DNA from: Herbaspirillum sp. WKF16
GTDB taxonomy: Bacteria > Pseudomonadota > Gammaproteobacteria > Burkholderiales > Burkholderiaceae_D
Direction: 5' to 3'
DNA length: 64,000 bases
Assembly: GCF_028993615.1 (NCBI RefSeq)
Contig: NZ_CP118632.1
Span: 3,844,001 to 3,908,000 of the forward strand
This document shows, piece by piece, positions 55,063 to 64,000 of this stretch. Under the pieces are notes generated by a model. It was not told where the DNA came from. It saw only the letters and a list, made by a program, of their open reading frames with translations, and did not search any database. The position numbers were made by a program, and so were the translations under genes. Numbering within the stretch: the stretch's first letter is position 1; each line of letters begins with the position of its first letter.

Positions 55063-55773
55063 CTACTCGGCAATCACTTCCGCCACCCGATACCCCACCC
55101 CGATCTCGGTCAGTATGTGCACCGGCTGCGCGGCGTCCTTCTCCAGCTTCTGGCGCAGGCGCTGCATGTAGATGCGCAGGTAGTGGTGGTCTTCCGCATG
55201 CGAGGGGCCCCAGCCTGACACCAGCAGTTGCCGGTGCGTGATCACGCGGCCGGCGTCGCGCAACAGCGTGGCCAGCAGGCGGTACTCGATCTGCGTCAGG
55301 TGCAGCGCTTCGCCGTTGCGGGTGACGCTGCGCGCCGGCAGGTCGACCGCGACCTCGCCCAGGCGGTAGCGGCCGCTGGCGCGGCCCTCGCCCGAGGCGC
55401 GCGCATGACGGCGCAGCTGGGCGCGCATGCGCGCCAGCAGCTCGGGCATGCCGAAGGGCTTGACCAGGTAGTCGTCGGCGCCGGCGTCCAGCGCCTCGAC
55501 CTTTTCGGACTCCTGCGTGCGGGCCGACAGGATGACGATGGGCACGCCGCTCCAGCTGCGGATCTCGGCGATGACCTGCTTGCCGTCGAGGTCGGGCAGA
55601 CCGAGGTCGAGGATCACCAGGTCGGGCTTGCGGGTGCCGGCCTCGGTGACGCCTTCGCGCGCGGTGCGGGCCTCGTGGACGATGAAGCCTTCCTGCTCCA
55701 GCGCGCCCTTCACCAGTTTGCGGATGTGCGGGTCGTCTTCGATGAAGACGATATTGCCTGCGTGTTCTTGCAT
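55063..55773 (-). CDS. kdpE: Response regulator KdpE
   Basis: A 236-aa OmpR-type regulator: receiver IVFIEDDPHIRKLVKGALEQEGF, phospho-acceptor in LVILDLGLPDLDG, ILSART, LVKPFGMPELLARM, and winged helix LTQIEYRLLATLLRDAGRVITHRQLLVSGWGPSHAEDHHYLRIYMQRLRQKLE. GAGGAACGCAAC precedes ATG 55773, 10 bp after the kdpD stop. Activates kdpFABC on K+ limitation. Confidence 0.95.
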   Translation of the reverse strand: MQEHAGNIVFIEDDPHIRKLVKGALEQEGFIVHEARTAREGVTEAGTRKPDLVILDLGLPDLDGKQVIAEIRSWSGVPIVILSARTQESEKVEALDAGADDYLVKPFGMPELLARMRAQLRRHARASGEGRASGRYRLGEVAVDLPARSVTRNGEALHLTQIEYRLLATLLRDAGRVITHRQLLVSGWGPSHAEDHHYLRIYMQRLRQKLEKDAAQPVHILTEIGVGYRVAEVIAE

Positions 55774-55783
55774 GTTGCGTTCC

Positions 55784-58549
55784 TCATTCTTCCGGCAAGG
55801 CCGGCTGCGCTTCGACCGGCAGGGTGAAGCAGACCACGGCGCCCTGCGCGCCGTCCTGCGGGGCGATCCAGATCCGGCCCTGATGGGCATCGATGATGGC
55901 GCGGCAGATCGCCAGGCCCAGGCCGACGCCCGGCGTGCTGGACTCGTTGTCGCCGCGCGTGAATTTCTCGAAGGCGTGCTGCGCCATCGACGGCGGGAAG
56001 CCGCGGCCGTGGTCGCTGACGCTGACCTTGAGCTGCGCGGCGCCGTCGACCTGCTCGACCTGGGCCGCGATGGCGATGCCGCTGCCCGGCGGCGAGTACT
56101 TGACGGCGTTCTCCACCAGGTTGGCGAACACGCGCTCCAGCAGCACCGCATCCACCCGCAGCAATGGCAATCCGGCCGGGATCCGGGTCTCGACCACGCG
56201 CCCTTCGAGGGCCTTGGCCAGCAGGCGCAGGGCCGAGCCGATCACTTCCTCCAGCGCGTTCCACTGGCGGTTCAGCGTCACCGCGCCGGCCTGCAGGCGC
56301 GCCATGTCGAGCAGGTTGTTCATCAGGCCGACCATCTTCTGCGACTGTGCGCTGATGGTGCGCGCCATGGCGCGGGCGTCGTCGTCCAGCCTGGCATTGG
56401 CGGCCAGCACGTCGGCGCTGCCCACCAGCGAGGTCAGCGGCGTGCGCAGGTCGTGCGAGATGGCCGACAGGAGAGAATTGCGCAGGCGCTCGGACTCCAT
56501 GGTCACCAGCGCGTCCTGCGCCACCTCGGCGTAATGCAGGCGCTCGATGGCCATGGCGATCTGCGAGCAGAAGATCTCCAGCATCTGGCGATTCTCGGGC
56601 AGCGCCGATTGCGCGGCGGCGAGTTCGCGCTCCTCGTCGCTGGGGGCGTCGATGGCGAAGGCCAGCACGCCGCGCGTGCGCATGGTGGCCGTCAGCGGCA
56701 GGTAGAGCGCCGCCGCCGAGGGCAGCGTGGCGGTGCCGCGGCCGGCCGGCTGGCCGTTGTCGTAGACCCATTGCGCCACGCCGGCGTCGACGCTCTTCAA
56801 TACGTGGGCGCCGCCGGACTCCTGCTCCGGCTCGGCCAGGCGCAGCCGGTCGGCGCTGTCGGGCAGGAAGAAGGCGATGCGCGCGCCGAACACCGCGGCC
56901 AGGTGGCGGCGGCCGATCTCCAGGATCTGGTCCAGCGTCAGCAGCGCCGAGAGCTCCTTGCCCAGCATGTAGAGGTTGCCGGCGCGCGCCTCGCGCTGCA
57001 TGGCCACCCGCGCCTGGCGACGCAGGCGCGCGGTGAGCGAGCTGATGAACAGCGACACCGCCAGCATCACCACCAGCGTGAGCAGGTACTGGGCGTCCGA
57101 CACGCTGATCGAGAAGCGCGGCGCGACGAAGAAGAAATCGAAGGACAGCACCGACAGCACCGACACCAGCGCCGATGCCGACCGGCCGTAGCGCATCGCC
57201 ACCAGCATCACGCCCACCAGATAGAGCATGATGACGTTGGCCGGATGCAGGAAGTCGTTGAGCACGAAGGCCAGCGCGGTGGTAACGGCGCAGCTGGCGA
57301 CCGCCCACAGGCTGCCGCGCGTGCGGCGGCGGCGCGTGAGCAGGGATTCGGCGGCGCTGGCGGCGCTGTCGGGGCGGTCGTCGGCGGCGGCGCGCGCGGC
57401 GCGGGTGCGCGCCACGGTGTAGATGTCGATGTCCTCGCCCTCGGCGGCGATGCGCTGGGCCAGCGCGCCGGAAGGCCAGCGCAGCCGGCGGCGCCAGCCG
57501 CCTGCCTGGCCCGCATCCTGCCCCACCACCAGCTTGCCGGCGTTGCGCGCGCGGGCGAACTGCAGCAGCGCGGCGGGCAGCCGGTCGCCGCTGATGCCGG
57601 CGGTCTCCGCGCCCAGCGACTGCGCCAGCTTGAGATAACCGAGCACGCGCTCGCGCGCGGCCATGTCCTGGCGCTCGCCCGGCAGGTCCACGTGCACCGC
57701 CAGCCACTCGGCCTGCAGCTTGGCCGCCAGCCGCGCCGCCTCGCGGATCACGCGCTCCTCGCCGGGACCGCTGCCGATGGCGGCGACGATGCGCTCGCGC
57801 GCCTGCCACAGCTGGGCGATGGAACGGTCGGCGCGGTATTCGCGCATATCGGCGTCGACCCGGTCGGCGGTGCGGCGCAGGGCGATCTCGCGCAGCGCGA
57901 TCAGGTTGCCCTTGCGGAAGAAGTTGCGGCCGGCCTTCTCGGCCTGCTGCGGCAGGTAGACCTTGCCCTGCTTCAGGCGCGCCAGCAGCTCATCGGGCGG
58001 GATGTCGACCAGCATGACGTCGTCGGCCTCGTCGAACACGTGGTCGGGCACGGTTTCGAACACGCGGATCCCGGTGATCTGGCCGACCACGTCATTCAAG
58101 CTTTCGATGTGCTGGACGTTGAGGGTGGTGTAGACGTCGATGCCGGCGCGCAGCAGTTCGTCGATATCCTGCCAGCGCTTGGCGTGGCGCGAGCCGGGCA
58201 CGTTGGAGTGCGCCAGTTCGTCGACCAGCATCACCTGCGGCTTGCGCTCCAGGGCGGCGTCGAGGTCGAACTCTGGAAGCTGGCGGTCGCGGTAGGCGAC
58301 CAGGCGCATGTCCAGCCGCGGGAGGCCGGCCAGCTGCGTCTCGGTGTCGGCGCGGCCGTGGGTTTCCACCACGCCGGCGACCACGTCGATGCCTTGGGCC
58401 GCCAGCGCCTGGGCCGCCTCCAGCATGGCGAAGGTCTTGCCGACGCCGGCCGAGAAGCCGAAGAAGACCTTCAGGCGTCCGCGCGCCTGGCGCTCTTCGT
58501 CGCGCATGACGCGTTCGAGCAGGTCGTCGGGATTGGGGCGGGTGGTCAT
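55784..58549 (-). CDS. kdpD: Osmosensitive K+ sensor histidine kinase KdpD
   Basis: A 921-aa sensor kinase. N-terminal KdpD domain with Walker A GFSAGVGKT (31-39) and Walker-B-like VMLVDELAHSN, a universal-stress-like part (ERIVAAIGSGPGEERVIREAARLAAKL), four clustered membrane segments (about 405-500), a GAF-like region, then HisKA with AISHDLRTPLTSL and a HATPase domain. Sets KdpE phosphorylation. ATG at 58549 is chosen because a family-typical MTTRPNPDDLLERV follows; an upstream frame reads into repeat DNA. Usually adjacent to kdpC; here a 1.1-kb repeat array lies between. Confidence 0.95.
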   Translation of the reverse strand: MTTRPNPDDLLERVMRDEERQARGRLKVFFGFSAGVGKTFAMLEAAQALAAQGIDVVAGVVETHGRADTETQLAGLPRLDMRLVAYRDRQLPEFDLDAALERKPQVMLVDELAHSNVPGSRHAKRWQDIDELLRAGIDVYTTLNVQHIESLNDVVGQITGIRVFETVPDHVFDEADDVMLVDIPPDELLARLKQGKVYLPQQAEKAGRNFFRKGNLIALREIALRRTADRVDADMREYRADRSIAQLWQARERIVAAIGSGPGEERVIREAARLAAKLQAEWLAVHVDLPGERQDMAARERVLGYLKLAQSLGAETAGISGDRLPAALLQFARARNAGKLVVGQDAGQAGGWRRRLRWPSGALAQRIAAEGEDIDIYTVARTRAARAAADDRPDSAASAAESLLTRRRRTRGSLWAVASCAVTTALAFVLNDFLHPANVIMLYLVGVMLVAMRYGRSASALVSVLSVLSFDFFFVAPRFSISVSDAQYLLTLVVMLAVSLFISSLTARLRRQARVAMQREARAGNLYMLGKELSALLTLDQILEIGRRHLAAVFGARIAFFLPDSADRLRLAEPEQESGGAHVLKSVDAGVAQWVYDNGQPAGRGTATLPSAAALYLPLTATMRTRGVLAFAIDAPSDEERELAAAQSALPENRQMLEIFCSQIAMAIERLHYAEVAQDALVTMESERLRNSLLSAISHDLRTPLTSLVGSADVLAANARLDDDARAMARTISAQSQKMVGLMNNLLDMARLQAGAVTLNRQWNALEEVIGSALRLLAKALEGRVVETRIPAGLPLLRVDAVLLERVFANLVENAVKYSPPGSGIAIAAQVEQVDGAAQLKVSVSDHGRGFPPSMAQHAFEKFTRGDNESSTPGVGLGLAICRAIIDAHQGRIWIAPQDGAQGAVVCFTLPVEAQPALPEE

Positions 58550-58811
58550 GGGAGCAGGAGTTTTTTGGGCATTGTAGTGCAGTGGGGTGCTTGCAGGGGG
58601 CTTGTCATTGCGCAAGGGGCTTGTCGGATTGGTGGATGACCTTGAACGACCGTTGAACGACGCTGGATCCCGGCCTGCGCCGGGATGACGGATTAAAAAC
58701 ACAGTAAACCAATGCATCAAGGCCGAAGCGAGGCGCAAGCAAGACAAAGCCGCAGGCGAGTCGGATACAGCGCGATGCCGCAGGCGAGCCGGACACGCTT
58801 TCCCCTTGTGG

Positions 58812-58999
58812 GCCAGCCGTCGGAGCGGCGCAAAAAGTGGATCAGGGCGTCAGTCGGAGCGCAGCGACTCTGACGCCCCCACTTTTTGCGCCGCTCCGGC
58901 GGGCACCCCGAAGGGGCTGGCACTTAGGGGCCGTTTTCTTTGCTTACTTTCTTTGGCGGGCCAAAGAAAGTGAGCGGCTGCCGGGCCGCCCCCGGCGCT
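58812..58999. repeat. Hairpin core, copy 4
   Basis: 188 bp. Outer stem GGCGC/GCGCC as in copy 2, with one T-G wobble near its base. Small hairpin CCCC-GAA-GGGG. Confidence 0.85.
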
Positions 59000-59304
59000 C
59001 ACCTCCGACCGGAGAAAGATAAGGCTAGAGCCGGTACATCTGCATGCAGCAAGACCTGACTACTCAAACAACGACGGCATCCACGCCGACTTCGATACAC
59101 CGCAAAAGCGGCTACTCAGTCCGAACGGAATTCAAGGAAGCGCAACGAACGACACTGGGTCCCGGCCTGCGCCGCAACGACGGATTAAAAAGACAGTGAG
59201 CCAATGCATCAAAGCCGAAGGCGAGGCGCAAGCAAGACAAAGCCGCAGTCGAGTCGGAGACCCCGCGAGGCCGCAGGCGAGCCGGACATGCTTTCCCCTT
59301 GTGG

Positions 59305-59493
59305 GCCAGCCGTCGGAGCGACGCAAAAAGTGGATCAGGGCGTCAGTCGGAGCGCAGCGACTCTGACGACCCCACTTTTTGCGACGCTCCGGCGGGAACC
59401 CCGAAGGGGCTGGCACTTAGGGGCCGCCTTCTTTTGCTTACTTTTCTTGGCGGAGCAAGAAAAGTGAGCGGCTGCCGGGCCGCCCCCGGCGCT
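59305..59493. repeat. Hairpin core, copy 5
   Basis: 189 bp. The third hairpin reads ACTTTTCTTG/CAAGAAAAGT where the others read ACTTTCTTTG/CAAAGAAAGT: two base pairs have changed on both arms together. The outer stem has one A-A mismatch. Confidence 0.85.
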
Positions 59494-59783
59494 CCGCTTC
59501 GACCGGAGAAAGATCAGCATCAAGCCAGTACATCTGCACGCGGCAAGACCAGACTACCCAAACAACAACGACTGCATCCACGCCGACTTCGATACGCCGC
59601 CAAAGCGGCTACTCAGCCCGAACGGAATTCAAGGAAGCGCAACGAACGACACTGGGTCCCGGCCTTCGCCGGGACGACATGGAAGAGATAGCCAACACCT
59701 CCTCATGCTCAAGATCCTCGCTACTCGTCGTTCCTGCGACAGCAGGAACCCAGCGCCGTTGAGCGCGCAACCCCGCCCGCCAA

Positions 59784-60383
59784 CTACTTAGCCACCACCA
59801 TCGGCGCCACCTCATCCAACGCCAGGTTCAGCTTGAGCACATTGACCCGCGCCTCGCCGAACAATCCCCACTGCGGCTGCTCCGCATTCTCCCGCACCAG
59901 GGCCCGCACCCGCTCCGCATCCAGGCCGCGCGCCTGCGCCACGCGGCGCACCTGGTACTCGGCCGCCTCCGGGCTGATATGCGGATCCAGCCCGCTGCCC
60001 GAGGCCGTCAACAGGTCCATCGGGATCGGCCCCTGGCCGCCGGCATCCTGCAAGGCCTTGGCCCGGTCTTCGGCGGCTTGCTTCAACGCCGGGTTGGTGG
60101 GCCCCAGGTTGCTGCCGCCGGAGGCCGTGCCGTTGTTGGGGAAGACGCCGCTGGCCGATGGCCGGCCCCAGAAGTAACCGGGGCTGGTGAAGCTCTGCCC
60201 GATCAGCACCGAGCCGACCGCCACGCCCCGGTTCTCGATCACGCTGCCGTTGGCCTGCGCCGGGAAGAAGGCCTGCGCCAGGCCGGTGACGATGGCCGGA
60301 TAGACCCCGCCCAGCAGCACGCCCAGCAGGATGAACAGGGTCAGCGCGGGGCGCAGCGTACTCTTGGTGTTGTGTTGCTTCAT
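59784..60383 (-). CDS. kdpC: K+-transporting ATPase subunit C (KdpC)
   Basis: A 199-aa protein with one N-terminal membrane helix (LRPALTLFILLGVLLGGVYPAIVTGLAQAFFP) and the family stretches SVLIGQSFTSPGYFWGRPSASG and GSGLDPHISPEAAEYQVRRVAQARG. Stabilises the KdpFABC complex. It starts 25 bp after the kdpB stop. Confidence 0.95.
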   Translation of the reverse strand: MKQHNTKSTLRPALTLFILLGVLLGGVYPAIVTGLAQAFFPAQANGSVIENRGVAVGSVLIGQSFTSPGYFWGRPSASGVFPNNGTASGGSNLGPTNPALKQAAEDRAKALQDAGGQGPIPMDLLTASGSGLDPHISPEAAEYQVRRVAQARGLDAERVRALVRENAEQPQWGLFGEARVNVLKLNLALDEVAPMVVAK

Positions 60384-60408
60384 GATGATGTCCTCGAAAA
60401 ATCAGTGC

Positions 60409-62604
<2,196 letters not shown>

Positions 62605-62667
62605 ATCGGTATCCAATCTGGGTTCGCCGTCCCGATGCAGGGATCGGGACGGCATCCAATTTCTTGC

Positions 62668-64000
62668 TTACATCGCCATCATCTGGAGATGCTCGACGAC
62701 GGGGCCCAGCGCCAGCGCCGGCACGTAGGTCAGCGCGCCGACCAGCAGCACCGCGCCGATCAGCAGCGCCACGAACAGCGGGCCGTGGGTGGGCAAGGTG
62801 CCGGAGGTGGCGGCCAGGCGCTTCTTGCCGGCCAGGGAACCTGCCATCGCCAGCACCGGGACAATGATCCCGAAGCGGCCCAGCCACATGGCCCAGCCGG
62901 TGGTGACGTTGTAGTACGGCGTGTTGGCCGAGAGCCCGGCGAAGGCGCTGCCGTTGTTGTTGGCCGCCGAGCTGAAGGCGTACATGATCTCGGTGAAGCC
63001 GTGCGCGCCGGGGTTGGCGATGCCGGCCAGGCCGTTCTCCACCATCACCGAGACGGCCGTGAAGATCAGCACCAGCGCCGGCGTCATGAGGATGGCGATG
63101 GACATCATCTTCATGTCGAACACGCCGATCTTCTTGCCCAGGTACTCCGGCGTGCGGCCGATCATCAGGCCGGCGATGAACACCGCCAGCACGGCGAAGA
63201 TCAGCATGCCGTACAGGCCGGCGCCGACGCCGCCGTAGATCACCTCGCCCAGCTGCATCTGCAGCGTCGGGATCAGGCCGCCCAGCGGCGACAGCGAGTC
63301 GTGCATGGCGTTGACCGCGCCGCAGGAGGCGGCCGTGGTGATGGCGGCGAACAGCGCCGAGGCGGTGACGCCGAAGCGGGTTTCCTTGCCCTCCATCATG
63401 CCCGGGCCGGAGGCATGCAGCGAAGCCAGCATGGTGTTGGGCTGGGACTCGAAGTACATCAGGGCCAGCGTCATGGCGATGAACAGGATGGTCATCGAGG
63501 CCAGGATCGCCCAGCCCTGGCGACGGTCGCCGACCAGCACGCCGAAGCTGGTGCACAGCGCGGCGGGAATGATCAGGATCGCCAGCATCTCCAGGAAGTT
63601 GGACAGCGGGGTCGGGTTCTCATACGGGTGCGCCGAGTTGGCGTTGAAGAAGCCGCCGCCGTTGGTGCCCAGCATCTTGATGGCTTCCTGCGAGGCCACC
63701 GGCCCCATGGGCAGGGTCTGCCTGTCGGTGCTCTGCGCCTCCACCACCGGCTCGCCCTTGGCGTCCTTCAGGGGCTGGCCGGCCGCATCCAGCTTGGGCA
63801 CGGTGTAATGAGTGACTTCCAGCGTCTTCACTTCCTGGTAGGGCTTGAAGTTCTGGATGCTGCCCTGCTGCACCAGCGCCAGCGCCAGGATCACCGACAG
63901 CGGCAGCAGCACGTACAGGGAGGAACGCGTCATGTCGACCCAGAAGTTGCCGATGCTCTTGCTGCTGTGGCGCGAGAAGCCGCGGATCAGCGCGAAGGCG
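62668..64000 (-). CDS. kdpA: K+-transporting ATPase subunit A (KdpA), partial
   Basis: 443 C-terminal residues are visible; the start lies beyond the right edge. The frame is open to 64000, with [30 protein letters not shown] before the internal methionine, so this is not a true start. A K+-selectivity-filter region, [29 protein letters not shown], is seen, followed by further membrane segments. Forms the K+ channel-like subunit. It ends 63 bp before kdpB. Confidence 0.95.
   Translation of the reverse strand, partial: AFALIRGFSRHSSKSIGNFWVDMTRSSLYVLLPLSVILALALVQQGSIQNFKPYQEVKTLEVTHYTVPKLDAAGQPLKDAKGEPVVEAQSTDRQTLPMGPVASQEAIKMLGTNGGGFFNANSAHPYENPTPLSNFLEMLAILIIPAALCTSFGVLVGDRRQGWAILASMTILFIAMTLALMYFESQPNTMLASLHASGPGMMEGKETRFGVTASALFAAITTAASCGAVNAMHDSLSPLGGLIPTLQMQLGEVIYGGVGAGLYGMLIFAVLAVFIAGLMIGRTPEYLGKKIGVFDMKMMSIAILMTPALVLIFTAVSVMVENGLAGIANPGAHGFTEIMYAFSSAANNNGSAFAGLSANTPYYNVTTGWAMWLGRFGIIVPVLAMAGSLAGKKRLAATSGTLPTHGPLFVALLIGAVLLVGALTYVPALALGPVVEHLQMMAM

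Larger units (their letters stand above)
58661..59759. repeat. Tandem array 2: two ~495-bp units of the structured repeat, between kdpD and kdpC
   Basis: Same family as array 1. Unit markers GCCAGCCGTCGG lie at 58812 and 59305 (period 493). REP-like elements lie at 58661, 59153, 59650 and, inverted, 59728. It ends 24 bp from the kdpC stop. No gene lies inside. Confidence 0.9.

Noticed and set aside
55063..56151. A 362-residue frame joining part of kdpD with kdpE
   Set aside because: The upstream part is out of frame with kdpD. kdpE begins at its own ATG at 55773 with a good ribosome site.
58605..59691. Reading frames inside array 2
   Set aside because: Same repeat DNA as array 1; not credible as proteins.
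62668..63933. KdpA starting at the methionine [13 protein letters not shown]
   Set aside because: The frame continues upstream with family sequence (SIGNFWVD), so the gene is cut by the window edge.

Overview
The window is about 64 kb of GC-rich DNA with dense operons and Shine-Dalgarno-led starts. Gene content (complete kdp system, siaABCD, hydantoinase clusters, HPII catalase, KaiC-like ATPase, many ABC importers) and the repeat families point to a betaproteobacterium of the Oxalobacteraceae, most likely Herbaspirillum or a close relative. The genus is inferred from gene content and sequence feel, not from a search. No rRNA, tRNA, transposase, phage gene or CRISPR array was seen.

Left part (1-20.8 kb). 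A ribose-type sugar ABC operon (binding protein, double ATPase, permease) ends in its own LacI-type regulator, and a perfect 18-bp PurR/RbsR-like operator lies upstream of the first gene. A SnoaL-like lipoprotein follows, then a complete siaABCD signalling module (phosphatase, kinase, phospho-switch protein, diguanylate cyclase). SiaA here has a CBS-like N-terminus instead of the membrane/HAMP part known in Pseudomonas. Next is a six-gene operon, hyuA-hyuB plus a spermidine/putrescine-type ABC importer, divergent from an M81 (MlrC-type) metallopeptidase. Then come a four-domain rhodanese, a thiol dioxygenase and an OsmC protein.

Middle (20.9-46.5 kb). A 1.5-kb array of three ~496-bp tandem units lies between osmC and a NitT/TauT-type ABC importer that is translationally coupled to a membrane cytochrome c. 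After these come an SDR oxidoreductase, catalase HPII (katE), a degenerate receiver protein, an 839-aa TPR-like lipoprotein with a DUF3142 lipoprotein, an MHS-family transporter, and a signalling cluster (OmpR-type regulator, two stand-alone receivers, KaiC-like ATPase). Then follow a metallophosphoesterase, an NfsB-type nitroreductase with a broken divergent LysR gene, an EamA exporter and a chemoreceptor.

Right part (46.7-64 kb). A D-hydantoinase/dihydropyrimidinase operon (ABC importer, Asp/Glu-racemase-superfamily enzyme, hydantoinase) is divergent from a GntR/FCD regulator, with two ATTGTGACAA sites between them. A TorF-type outer-membrane protein and two unknown small proteins follow. 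The kdp locus ends the window: kdpDE and kdpABC are separated by a second repeat array (two more ~495-bp units, 58.66-59.76 kb).

The most unusual signal is this repeat family. Five ~190-bp cores carry the same series of hairpins. Several sequence differences between copies are compensatory or concerted, and a 4-nt length difference removes sequence from both arms of one hairpin. This argues for selected structure rather than coding. The cores alternate with short REP-like palindromes that also show paired-base changes.
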